From the NCBI GenBank assembly GCA_937928045.1, contig CALFWO010000032.1, forward strand, positions 62,001-126,000: DNA of 64,000 nt. The letters are read 5' to 3'. This stretch comes from an uncultured Saprospiraceae bacterium. GTDB taxonomy: Bacteria > Bacteroidota > Bacteroidia > Chitinophagales > Saprospiraceae. The notes under the pieces were generated by a model. That model was not told the origin of the DNA. It saw nothing but the letters and a program-made list of their open reading frames with translations, and searched no databases. Below, piece after piece: positions 45,366 to 53,685 of the stretch (positions are counted from its first letter, which is position 1; every line of letters begins with the position of its first letter). The position numbers and the translations under genes are program-made.

Positions 45366-45917
45366 GTGACAGAAAAGGAACTCATAAAAGGCTGTCTTAA
45401 ACAAGATCGAAAGGCGCAACAAATGCTTTATGAGCAATTGTCACCTCGCATGCTTTCGGTCTGTAAGCGATATGTCAAATCGACTCAAAACGCAGAAGAT
45501 GTCATGGTTGAGGCTTTTTTCAAAGTCTTTACTAAGATTGAGCAATATGGCGACAAGGGGAGTTTTGAGGGCTGGGTTCGAAAAATAATGGTGAACGAAT
45601 CCTTGATGTTTTTAAGAAAACGCAAGCCAACTGAAAATGCTTTTGAACCCAGAGAAAGTGATGCGCAACAGACACTGAACATTCAAGATGATCTAGAGGC
45701 GAGAGATATTTTAAAGCTGTTAAACCAATTGCCAAATGGCTATCGAACGATATTTAATCTTTATGTGATTGAAGGATTTAAGCATCGTGAAATTGCTGAG
45801 AAGTTATCGATCAGTATCAACACATCGAAGTCACAATTGATTCTTGCAAAAAAGAAAATGCGAGAGCTATTAGTAAAAAATAATTACCCGGGAATTCGGG
45901 CAACCGATTCAATGTAA
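45366..45917 (+). CDS. ECF-type RNA polymerase sigma factor
   Basis: A 183-residue sigma-70 family factor with only regions 2 and 4. Region 2 is about residues 20-95 (LYEQLSPRMLSVCKRYVKSTQNAEDVMVEAFFKVF, then GSFEGWVRKIMVNESLMFLRK). Region 4 is about 120-175 (LPNGYRTIFNLYVIEGFKHREIAEKLSISINTSKSQL helix-turn-helix). The start is GTG at 45366, supported by the usual MTEKELIKGCL opening. The next gene begins five bases after the stop and encodes a membrane protein that may be its anti-sigma factor. Confidence 0.93.
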   Translation: MTEKELIKGCLKQDRKAQQMLYEQLSPRMLSVCKRYVKSTQNAEDVMVEAFFKVFTKIEQYGDKGSFEGWVRKIMVNESLMFLRKRKPTENAFEPRESDAQQTLNIQDDLEARDILKLLNQLPNGYRTIFNLYVIEGFKHREIAEKLSISINTSKSQLILAKKKMRELLVKNNYPGIRATDSM

Positions 45918-45922
45918 TTCTG

Positions 45923-47221
45923 ATGAAAGAAGAAAAAGATTTATTTAACCGATTTAGAAATAAGGATCACAGCTCAAGAGAGCAGCCTTCTGAGCGCGCT
46001 TGGAATAAATTGGAAGCGAAGCTTGATGATCATAATGCAGAAAATCAAGCCCCAGTGGTTCCATTAAGGCCAAAGTTTCAATGGTTAAAAATAGCAGCCG
46101 GTCTTGCCATACTTTTAGGAACAGTTGCCATATTGAGGCCTCAATTGAAAGATGCCCTTAATCCAACACAAATGGCATCAAACGATAGCGAATCATTTGT
46201 CATAGAAGATTTAGAATATTCTCAGCCCAGTGGATTCTATGCACTTGCCATACAATCATCAAAATACTATGCGACACAGCCAAGTAAATTAGCAGAAGGT
46301 CGACATGAACAAAGATTACAAATCACGAATCGCAAAACAAGAATGCCAAATAGAACAACATTGGCAATGAATGAAAGCTTGGCAAAAGATGCCAATACTT
46401 TAGAAACTGTGGCGTCAAAAAAAATGAATTCCTCAAATGGAATAGTTTCGGAGGATTATAAAGTAGCTTCAGCAACTGAAAAATTAGAAATTCAAGAAGT
46501 TGATGTTGATGAAAATGATTTAAGTAATACTGAAGTTGAAAACACAGCTATTGTCGAGGCAAATGTGGAGTTCGATGATGCGTCCAAAGTTACTTTTAAC
46601 GATGCTGTCACGGATACTGAATCTTTACCTAGTGTATCTACTTCTTCGGCAAAAGCAGTGCAAAAAAGCTATTCAAAATCTAAGAAAAGAGCTGTTCAAC
46701 ATTACTCAGAAGTGGCAGAAGAAAACCTTGACGCATCAGGTTATGAAAAAATCAGTGCCCACAGCAATGCTATTGCCTTCGAAAGTCTAGCGCCATCCGA
46801 TGTTAATGTTGATTATTTTAAATGGTTAATTGGAAACTGGGAAGCGACATATGACGACCAAAGCAATAATATTCAAACTTGGGAACAAAAGGATCAATTT
46901 ACACTTAGTGGAAACGCTATATTAACAATTAATGGAGCCGAGATTTTAGTAGAAAGAATGGAGATCAAAAAAATCGACGATCAATTATATTTTCTTAGAG
47001 TGGACACTCAATCTGGCGAAGTAATTAAATACAGCTTGACCAGTTTAAAAAACGACACGGCGGTATTTAGCAATACGATCATTAAAGATGAATTCAGTAT
47101 AAAACTAAATACGTTCAATAATTTTAGCCAGCAGAACACGCCTTCAGGGGCCTTACAAATGAGCCAATTCCCTGGGGCTTCTAACGCAACATTTAATTTT
47201 GTAAAAACTCAGAAAGACTAG
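45923..47221 (+). CDS. Putative membrane anti-sigma protein with DUF6265-like C-terminus
   Basis: A 432-residue protein. The N-terminal about 50 residues are charged and cytoplasmic (ERAWNKLEAKLD), then one transmembrane helix (about 54-71, WLKIAAGLAILLGTVAIL). A long low-complexity Ser/Glu/Asn-rich stretch (about 80-285) with no clear fold follows. Residues 295-432 (KWLIGNWEATYDDQSNNIQTWEQ ... LTSLKNDTAVFSN) resemble DUF6265 / lipocalin-like 'L(I/L)GxW' domains. Position after an ECF sigma gene suggests an anti-sigma factor with a periplasmic sensor, but no classic ZAS motif is visible. It ends by sharing CTAG with the converging gene. Confidence 0.65.
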   Translation: MKEEKDLFNRFRNKDHSSREQPSERAWNKLEAKLDDHNAENQAPVVPLRPKFQWLKIAAGLAILLGTVAILRPQLKDALNPTQMASNDSESFVIEDLEYSQPSGFYALAIQSSKYYATQPSKLAEGRHEQRLQITNRKTRMPNRTTLAMNESLAKDANTLETVASKKMNSSNGIVSEDYKVASATEKLEIQEVDVDENDLSNTEVENTAIVEANVEFDDASKVTFNDAVTDTESLPSVSTSSAKAVQKSYSKSKKRAVQHYSEVAEENLDASGYEKISAHSNAIAFESLAPSDVNVDYFKWLIGNWEATYDDQSNNIQTWEQKDQFTLSGNAILTINGAEILVERMEIKKIDDQLYFLRVDTQSGEVIKYSLTSLKNDTAVFSNTIIKDEFSIKLNTFNNFSQQNTPSGALQMSQFPGASNATFNFVKTQKD

Positions 47222-48462
47222 CTGTCCAAAGGATTCTTAAAAGGATTTCTAGGCTCCCACGCTTTCTCAGGTTTAAGAACATTTAGTATCGAAGGTAATA
47301 GGCGATTGGTAAAGGTATTCTGGTGCTTTAAATAGCAATGCATGTCAAAACCTTCAGCGCCTAAAGATGACTTTATCTCCATAGCGGTCCTAGCATATAC
47401 AATACTCTCGTATCTCCCGGCTATCCCTTCCGCTAGAATATCATAAAGCATATTTAGATAAAGTTGGGCGGTTCTATTCAATCTTTTTTCAAAACCTAAA
47501 AAGTGAGCTTCCAACTCTTCCCCATTGTTCAACGTGGTAATAAATCCAACTAATTTTTCGGCCTCAAAGTAACCAACAACTTTGAATTTATTCGGCATAC
47601 TTCTTTTCAGGGAAATAAGATATTCCCTATTCAGATTAACTAAATTAAATCCTGAATTATCGGCTACCTCGTTATACAATTCATACATACGATCACGATA
47701 GGACATCATTTCCTCCAAAGACAATTCTCGTTTAGAAAGTTCCTTAGATTTTTTTCTGGCTCGCTTGTATCGCACTCTATACTTAGAGGTTAATCCAGTC
47801 AAGTAGGCATCAAAATTATCCCAGCGTGATGCCACTTGATGTAAAATCATATTGGGTTGCACTTGAAATTCATGGTAACCAAAATTGGTTAATTTGCTAC
47901 TGAATGAATGATTGGTTTGAAAAAAATCTTTGAGCAAATTTCCAGCGATCTGAATACCTTGTTTTTCATATTCACTTTGGGCAAAGGTTAATCCGTTGTC
48001 TAATATTTCCAATTGATCCTTGTCAGAAAACAAACCTTCTTTGAAATAAAAACCATGTTCGCCAGTCAGCAACATCGATCCACACACTAGGGTATGAAAT
48101 TCTACTCTGCTGGCCACAAGATTTCTAAAAAACTTACTCATAGTTCCAAAGAATCCTACTTTTTCAGAATCATCATATCTTATGTTTTGATTCGCTCGAA
48201 AATATTGCACTTGCAATATTGCTCCACCTACAAGGTCCTCCCCCTGCTTAAAAAGTAGATATCCCAATTTTACACCGATAGGTGGGGATTTTTCCAGTGC
48301 ATTAAGGTAATCTGGTTGGAAAAAAAGATTGGATTGCGGCATAATGTCAATCCATAGATCACTGATTTCACTGATTGTCTTTGCAAATTCTACGGTCACG
48401 TCAGGTATCTGATTGATACTGATGATATTTCCGTTTCTAGATTTGTTTTTACAATGAACCAT
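47218..48462 (-). CDS. FemAB/GNAT-like acyltransferase
   Basis: A 414-residue cytoplasmic protein of the peptidoglycan-bridge / BioF2-like acetyltransferase group. The N-terminal half has a degenerate GNAT fold (WIDIMPQSNLFFQPDYLNALE ... GYLLFKQGEDLVGGAILQ). The C-terminal half contains the typical basic helix (SKYRVRYKRARKKSKEL) and a GNAT-like core (FKVVGYFEAEKLVGFITTLNNGEELEAHFLGF). Family members transfer amino acids or acyl groups; the substrate here is unknown. Its stop codon overlaps that of the converging anti-sigma-like gene. Confidence 0.72.
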   Translation of the reverse strand: MVHCKNKSRNGNIISINQIPDVTVEFAKTISEISDLWIDIMPQSNLFFQPDYLNALEKSPPIGVKLGYLLFKQGEDLVGGAILQVQYFRANQNIRYDDSEKVGFFGTMSKFFRNLVASRVEFHTLVCGSMLLTGEHGFYFKEGLFSDKDQLEILDNGLTFAQSEYEKQGIQIAGNLLKDFFQTNHSFSSKLTNFGYHEFQVQPNMILHQVASRWDNFDAYLTGLTSKYRVRYKRARKKSKELSKRELSLEEMMSYRDRMYELYNEVADNSGFNLVNLNREYLISLKRSMPNKFKVVGYFEAEKLVGFITTLNNGEELEAHFLGFEKRLNRTAQLYLNMLYDILAEGIAGRYESIVYARTAMEIKSSLGAEGFDMHCYLKHQNTFTNRLLPSILNVLKPEKAWEPRNPFKNPLDS

Positions 48463-48580
48463 TGATAAGGTCTAGTACAAATTGGCAGATTAAAATGTTC
48501 TGCAAAAATGATTTATTCGTTGACTAAAATTCAAGAATTTCGAGGAGAAGTCAAATTTTGAAGACTAAATTGGATCCAGA

Positions 48581-49180
48581 CTAATTTGAAGTCCACTTTC
48601 TAATGAGCTGTTTGGCCGCTTTTTCATCTTCCCATCCAAGCAATTCGGTTTTCCCCATTCCTTTATACCCTAGAACCCAAGTTTGAAGAATTTGTTGTGC
48701 CATATGATATTCGGTAACTAAATCAGAAAACTTATCGAGCCTCATTATACGCTGCGATTTATCTACGGGAATGGCGATGATTTTTGAATCCAATTGCCCA
48801 TTATCTTTCAGATTGATTACTCCAATGGGCTTAATATCCAATTGGGTTCCGGAAGCTAAATGTTCAGAGAGTACAAATACATCCAATGCGTCGCCGTCAC
48901 CACCTTTGTTTTCATCCATTTTAGTCCCTGGTATGTATCCATAGTTTGCAGGATACGGCAAAAAATCAATTACTCTGTCCTTTCCATCCTTTTGATCAAT
49001 TTCAATCTTATTGCTAGAAGTATTCAGCTCGTACTTAATATTTGTCCCAGCAGGAATTTCAATAACCGCTTGAATCTCGCCTGTTTTACTATTGGTAGGC
49101 TCTTTAGGACCTTTGCCTAGCTTACAAGCCGGTAATAGACAAATTAGTCCAATAAATAAGCAGAAGATTGATCGAAACAT
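48581..49180 (-). CDS. Lipoprotein-type inorganic pyrophosphatase
   Basis: A 199-residue family I soluble pyrophosphatase (PPi to 2 Pi) carrying a lipoprotein signal peptide (lipobox LPAC, C19). Aligned with E. coli PPase, the active-site residues are present: E41, K49, E51, R69, Y80, D95/D97/D100 (DGDALD, usual motif DGDPxD), D126, D131, K133, and Y172-K173. It should therefore be catalytic but located in the periplasm or on an outer membrane leaflet rather than the cytosol. It is monocistronic. A cytoplasmic PPase presumably exists elsewhere. Confidence 0.9.
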   Translation of the reverse strand: MFRSIFCLFIGLICLLPACKLGKGPKEPTNSKTGEIQAVIEIPAGTNIKYELNTSSNKIEIDQKDGKDRVIDFLPYPANYGYIPGTKMDENKGGDGDALDVFVLSEHLASGTQLDIKPIGVINLKDNGQLDSKIIAIPVDKSQRIMRLDKFSDLVTEYHMAQQILQTWVLGYKGMGKTELLGWEDEKAAKQLIRKWTSN

Positions 49181-49350
49181 ATTGACAAATACTGAAAGAA
49201 TATTTAAAAAGGAAAGGTAGCAAAAAACATTATCTTGGCCACTGTAAAACCGAACTACCCTCTTTGTCCGTAGATATTCATTAGAAGTTATTTTGAAAGA
49301 TTAATTGGGGTGTTTGAAAACAATTGACTGTACTTTAACATTCTGCTACT

Positions 49351-49689
49351 ATGAGTGAAAAAAGCTATTTTGATCCAGCTGACCTAAAAAAATTTGGCAA
49401 CATCACAGATTGGCAAGAACCCTTGGGTAAGAAATTTTTCGACTATTATGGTGAAGTCTTCAAAGAAGGAGCACTTACCGCACGAGAAAAATCTTTAATC
49501 GCACTGGCCGTTGCTCATGCAGTTCAATGCCCATATTGTATTGATGCTTATTCCGGCGATGCTTTGAAAAAAGGGGCTGATGAAGAGCAAATGATGGAGG
49601 CTGTTCATGTAGCTGCTGCTATTAAAAGCGGAGCTACATTGGTATACGGCGTCCAAATGATGAACAAGGTGGATAAAATTAGTATGTAA
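49351..49689 (+). CDS. Carboxymuconolactone decarboxylase-like protein, arsenosugar-associated
   Basis: A 112-residue AhpD/CMD-fold protein with the redox motif QCPYCIDAY (C60, C63) and an upstream H56. It lies 19 bases before the ArsS radical SAM gene. In several bacterial lineages a small CMD-like 'peroxidase-like' protein of this kind accompanies ArsS, so arsenosugar-linked redox chemistry is likely. Some homologues have selenocysteine at the first redox position; here it is cysteine. Confidence 0.88.
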   Translation: MSEKSYFDPADLKKFGNITDWQEPLGKKFFDYYGEVFKEGALTAREKSLIALAVAHAVQCPYCIDAYSGDALKKGADEEQMMEAVHVAAAIKSGATLVYGVQMMNKVDKISM

Positions 49690-49708
49690 TATAGAAAGAA
49701 AAGGCACT

Positions 49709-50782
49709 ATGGCTATAAAGCAAAAAGGTAAATCTTTAAAATCACAATCAGCGAATCTTTCAGATTCATTTTTCCAATTAGAAGTATTGAATGGAAAAGC
49801 ATTGGTTGATGCGAATCATGAAAAATTCGCTGGAAAATTGGCTGATTTGGGTCATAAACCTTTGAAAACTTCAGCACTAGAGATTTTTCAAATTAACATT
49901 GGAAAACTTTGCAACCAGACTTGTGCGCATTGCCATGTAGATGCCGGGCCAGATCGAAAGGAAGAAAACATGGACAGGTCGACTCTAGAAAAATGTCTTA
50001 AAATAATTGCAGCGGTTCCAACAATTCATACCGTTGATATCACGGGAGGTGCACCAGAAATGAATCCCCATTTTAGATGGTTCGTTGAAGAATGCACTGC
50101 ATTGGGTAAACAAGTCATTGATCGATGCAATTTGACGATTATCATGGCCAACCCAAAGTATCACGACATTCCTGAATTCTTAGCAAAAAATAAAGTTCAT
50201 GTCGTTTCTTCTTTGCCTTACTTTTCTAAGAAAAGAACAGATAGTCAAAGAGGTGATGGTGTATTTGAAGATTCAATCGCTGCACTAAAAAAATTAAATA
50301 CCATTGGATACGGTAAAAAGGGATCTGGTTTGATTCTAGACTTGGTTTACAATCCAAACGGCGCTTTTTTACCAGATGACCAGGCCAATCTCCAATCAGA
50401 ATTCAAGAGACAATTAAAACGCAAATTCGATATCGAATTCAATTCCCTTTTTGCAATTACAAATCTTCCAGTAAGCAGATTTTTGGATTATTTAATCCAA
50501 ACTGAAAACTACGAAGACTATATGCAGTTGCTTATCGAAGCTTTCAACCCTAATACTGTAGAAGGTCTCATGTGTAGGAATACACTTTCAGTAAGTTGGG
50601 ATGGATTCCTATATGATTGTGATTTTAATCAGATGTTAGATCTAAAAGTTTCTAGTCAGAAAAGTCAACACTTGGATGATTTTGACCTAGAGGCGCTTCA
50701 TGAACGTCCGATCGTTTTGAATCAACATTGCTACGGATGCACTGCAGGTGCTGGGAGTTCTTGCGGCGGAGAGATCATGTAG
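49709..50782 (+). CDS. arsS: Arsenosugar-type radical SAM protein
   Basis: A 357-residue radical SAM enzyme of the ArsS / DUF3641 group. The [4Fe-4S] motif is CNQTCAHC (C68, C72, C75), followed by the SAM-binding GGAPEMNP. The second half contains the DUF3641 domain with PVSRFLDYL, GLMCRNTLSVSWDG, LYDCDFNQML and a C-terminal cysteine cluster HCYGCTAGAGSSCGG (C341, C344, C352). ArsS transfers a 5'-deoxyadenosyl group to dimethylarsenite on the way to arsenosugars. No arsM or other ars gene is in the window, so the substrate is inferred from family only. Confidence 0.9.
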   Translation: MAIKQKGKSLKSQSANLSDSFFQLEVLNGKALVDANHEKFAGKLADLGHKPLKTSALEIFQINIGKLCNQTCAHCHVDAGPDRKEENMDRSTLEKCLKIIAAVPTIHTVDITGGAPEMNPHFRWFVEECTALGKQVIDRCNLTIIMANPKYHDIPEFLAKNKVHVVSSLPYFSKKRTDSQRGDGVFEDSIAALKKLNTIGYGKKGSGLILDLVYNPNGAFLPDDQANLQSEFKRQLKRKFDIEFNSLFAITNLPVSRFLDYLIQTENYEDYMQLLIEAFNPNTVEGLMCRNTLSVSWDGFLYDCDFNQMLDLKVSSQKSQHLDDFDLEALHERPIVLNQHCYGCTAGAGSSCGGEIM

Positions 50783-50804
50783 CCATTTTTCACACTTTTT
50801 ACAT

Positions 50805-50812
50805 TATTTTTG
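50805..50812 (+). promoter_or_regulatory. Candidate -7 box for the OmpA-family gene
   Basis: TATTTTTG matches TAnnTTTG. It lies 18 bases before the ATG at 50831. The in-frame TTG at 50810 falls inside this box, which argues for the ATG as start. No -33 TTG is visible. Confidence 0.45.
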
Positions 50813-50830
50813 CAGAAATACTGTGATACT

Positions 50831-51793
50831 ATGAAATACACACTACTCTGCACTCTGGGGATTTTGCTTTTCTTTGGCTGCGTTCCTAAAAATAAATTTG
50901 ATGCACTGCTCTTGCAAAATGGCAAAACTCAAATGCAAAGAGATTCGCTCAATGAGCTCGCCGGTAAACTTCCTGGTGCCCAAAACAATTTAGCAACTGC
51001 TCGTCAACAATTACTAGCTACCCAAGAGCACCTGAATGATTTGAAAACTCGCCATGATGCGCTAACTGGGAATTATGCTGATATCGAAAGAAGATACAAC
51101 GACCTTTTAGATCAAAATAAAAAGGTATTGGAAAACTCCAGTACTCAAGTACAAGCGCTTAGTTCAGCCTTATCCAGTAAAGAATCCGAGCTAGACAAAC
51201 GAGAAAAAGAATTGCAAAGACTGGCTTTTAGTCTCAAACAAAAAGAAGCTACACTAAGCCAAGTAAACGACAACTATAAAACATACGAAGGAAAGATTCA
51301 AAATTTGGAAGCAACACTGGCCAAAAATCAAGCGCAACTTGATGCTTTGAAAGCTAATGTTATTAGTGCTTTGACCGGATTTCAAGCTTCAGACTTATCA
51401 GTTGCGGAAAGAAATGGGAAAATCTATGTTTCGCTCTCTCAAGATTTACTGTTTGCCAGCGGCTCTGATCAAATCGATACCAAAGGAAAAGATGCCATCA
51501 GTAAATTGGCTGGAGCATTAAAAGGAAACAAAGATTTTTTAATCAATGTGGAAGGACATACTGATGCTCAAGGGGCAGTCGATAAAAACTGGGACTTAAG
51601 TGTTCGAAGAGCAACTTCTGTTGTCAAAATTTTAACCACTGCTGGGCTAGACCCTAAAACGATCACTGCATCTGGAAGAGCTTTGTATGATCCATTATCA
51701 GAAAATGAATCCGCTGAAGGTCGAGCGAAAAATAGAAGAACAGAAATCATTTTGGCTCCGAGATTAAATGAATTGTATCAATTAGTCAAGTGA
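50831..51793 (+). CDS. OmpA-family peptidoglycan-binding lipoprotein
   Basis: A 320-residue envelope protein. A lipoprotein signal peptide ends at FFGC (C17). Residues about 35-190 are a long coiled coil (repeats such as QLLATQEHLNDLKTRHDAL and SALSSKESELDKREKELQRL). The C-terminal OmpA domain (about 195-320) has the LLFASGSDQIDTKGK strand, HTDAQGAV and the NWDLSVRRATSVVKIL peptidoglycan contact helix. It probably links outer membrane to cell wall. Confidence 0.93.
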   Translation: MKYTLLCTLGILLFFGCVPKNKFDALLLQNGKTQMQRDSLNELAGKLPGAQNNLATARQQLLATQEHLNDLKTRHDALTGNYADIERRYNDLLDQNKKVLENSSTQVQALSSALSSKESELDKREKELQRLAFSLKQKEATLSQVNDNYKTYEGKIQNLEATLAKNQAQLDALKANVISALTGFQASDLSVAERNGKIYVSLSQDLLFASGSDQIDTKGKDAISKLAGALKGNKDFLINVEGHTDAQGAVDKNWDLSVRRATSVVKILTTAGLDPKTITASGRALYDPLSENESAEGRAKNRRTEIILAPRLNELYQLVK

Positions 51794-51831
51794 TTACTCA
51801 TCATTTGGCCAATTCTTAGCGTTAATACCAT

Positions 51832-53046
51832 ATGGAGAATTGGTGGATCTTATACTTTCTATGTTTTTCCTTTTACGGGATGAGTCAAGAACGTTGCTAT
51901 GTGCCAACTCACCAAGAAGCGCTTTCGTTATCAGATCCCAACTTTCTTTTAGATCAAGCAAATCGAGAAGCAATATTGGCAAGACAATCCAATGCATTTG
52001 CTAGGAATGGAGCATTGACAATTCCCGTTGTATTTCATTTGGTTGGAATCTCGGGCAGTTATTTTCCATCTGATCAATTGGTGTTATCCCAATTAGATGT
52101 TTTGAATGAAGACTATGGTTTTCAAAATGCAAACAAAGATCAAACTCCATTAGAAGTAGAAAACTTAGCCGTCGACATGGGCCTTCGTTTTTGTCTTGCA
52201 ACTAGCGATCCCGATGGCATGCCTACCAGCGGAATTATTAGAACAGTGACTGATTTTGATTGCCTGGGGAATATTAGCCAAGTCAAAGTTGGGGATCGAC
52301 CTAGGTTGTATTATGAGGACCTTGGAGGTTCTCAAGCATGGGATCCCGACCGTTATCTAAACATCTGGGTAACCAATACTTGCGGAATTTATTTGGGATT
52401 TTCTACATTCCCAGGAACAGCTATTCCCGCAGAAGATGGAATCATCATTGACCCGAAATACTTTGGTAGAAGTACTGCTAGCGGTCCAATCCCTCCTTAT
52501 AATTTGGGCCGAACTTTGACCCATGAAGTTGGACATTATTTCAACTTAATTCATATCTGGGGAAATACTGGCTGTGATGGTGACGACTTAGTTGAGGACA
52601 CCCCCAACCAGGAAAATTTTTATTTAGGATGTCCGCTGTATCCATCCTCAAGTTGCGGTTCCCCTGATTTTTTCTTCAACTTTATGGACTACTCTGATGA
52701 TAACTGTATGACAATGTTTACTAGAGGACAACGTCAAAGAGTCTGGAACTCTATCGCTGCTTTCCGCCCTACTCTTCTTAGAGATTTGGGATGCGACGAA
52801 ATCATTTCTAACTCAGCACTTTTGGTATATCCCAACCCTGCTCGAGACATTTTATATTTTCAATTTAATGGAGAACCTGGGCCTATCGAATTAAATATTT
52901 TTGATAGTGCAGGTCGATACATTTTTAATGCTCAATTTAAAAATGAAGGAGCACGTTGGGTAGATGTTTGGGATTGGGCCAATGGTGTATATTTTTTCGA
53001 ATCTGTGGATCAAAAGTATCAAGGCAAATTTATTATCTTTAATTAG
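51832..53046 (+). CDS. Secreted M43 (pappalysin-type) metallopeptidase with T9SS domain
   Basis: A 404-residue exported protease. A signal peptide (about 1-18) is followed by a short pro-region and the metzincin catalytic domain with HEVGHYFNLIH (zinc ligands H231, H235, H241; base E232) and Met-turn NFMDYSDDNC (M285). Upstream YLNIWVTNTCG is typical of M43. The last about 75 residues (LVYPNPARDILYFQF ... NIFDSAGRYIFN ... WDWANGVYFFE) are a T9SS sorting domain. Confidence 0.94.
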   Translation: MENWWILYFLCFSFYGMSQERCYVPTHQEALSLSDPNFLLDQANREAILARQSNAFARNGALTIPVVFHLVGISGSYFPSDQLVLSQLDVLNEDYGFQNANKDQTPLEVENLAVDMGLRFCLATSDPDGMPTSGIIRTVTDFDCLGNISQVKVGDRPRLYYEDLGGSQAWDPDRYLNIWVTNTCGIYLGFSTFPGTAIPAEDGIIIDPKYFGRSTASGPIPPYNLGRTLTHEVGHYFNLIHIWGNTGCDGDDLVEDTPNQENFYLGCPLYPSSSCGSPDFFFNFMDYSDDNCMTMFTRGQRQRVWNSIAAFRPTLLRDLGCDEIISNSALLVYPNPARDILYFQFNGEPGPIELNIFDSAGRYIFNAQFKNEGARWVDVWDWANGVYFFESVDQKYQGKFIIFN

Positions 53047-53060
53047 TCAAACCCCAATAT

Positions 53061-53576
53061 ATGCATCATGTTCCTTTGCTCCTTGCCTGCATTGCAGGAA
53101 TACTTTTATTTTCCAGCTGCCAAGAATCAGTAAGTCCTGAAGCCAAAATTGAATCGGATCCATCCGTCCAATTAGCTTCAGAAAAAGTATTGATCTTGCA
53201 AACATTAAACAACGAAACCAAATCTGCTTTCACTAGAGATTATGAAGGTTGGAAAGACAATTGGATTCATGAAAAATATGTAGCCAAATCTTATATGAAT
53301 TTTGTCGACAGCACTTTGTCTGAAACTTTGGGTTGGGCTGAAGTTGATAATTTTGTTAGAACATACATCGAAAACCATCCCGAACCTGCTCCAATACCTG
53401 AACCATTGGCTGATGTTGATGTAAGAATTTATGGCAATGGAGCTTGGGTAGAATATGAGCAAATAGATTCCAACCTTGGACTTAAAAGAGAATCTCGTTT
53501 AATGGAAAAGTCAAATGGAAAATGGAAAATTGCAGGTATGCAAACTGTGATTTATGGATTTGAGGAAAAAAATTGA
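53061..53576 (+). CDS. NTF2-like (SnoaL-type) lipoprotein
   Basis: A 171-residue protein with a lipoprotein signal peptide (lipobox FSSC, C20). The mature part resembles the NTF2/DUF4440 cone fold: an N-terminal helix with LQTLNNETKSAFTRDYEGWKDNWIHEKYVAKS, strands with DVDVRIYGNGAWVEYEQID, and a closing LMEKSNGKWKIAGMQTVIY. Such domains often bind small ligands; no catalytic residues can be assigned. It lies 14 bases after the M43 peptidase gene. Confidence 0.8.
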   Translation: MHHVPLLLACIAGILLFSSCQESVSPEAKIESDPSVQLASEKVLILQTLNNETKSAFTRDYEGWKDNWIHEKYVAKSYMNFVDSTLSETLGWAEVDNFVRTYIENHPEPAPIPEPLADVDVRIYGNGAWVEYEQIDSNLGLKRESRLMEKSNGKWKIAGMQTVIYGFEEKN

Positions 53577-53649
53577 TGGTAATCTTCCTTTAGTATTCAT
53601 CGTTATTTCCTTGGATTAGTTGAGCTGAACAAATCTGTTTACGATCAAA

Positions 53650-53657
53650 TAATTTTG
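53650..53657 (+). promoter_or_regulatory. Candidate -7 box for the DUF6438 gene
   Basis: TAATTTTG matches TAnnTTTG, 28 bases before the ATG at 53686. No well-spaced -33 TTG is present. Confidence 0.4.
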
Positions 53658-53685
53658 TGTTATCTTGCCTTCACAACTTTCAACT

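Noticed and set aside
49709-50782. Possible selenocysteine codon in the arsS gene or its neighbour
   Set aside because: No in-frame TGA occurs; the relevant positions are ordinary cysteine codons, and no SECIS-like search was needed.
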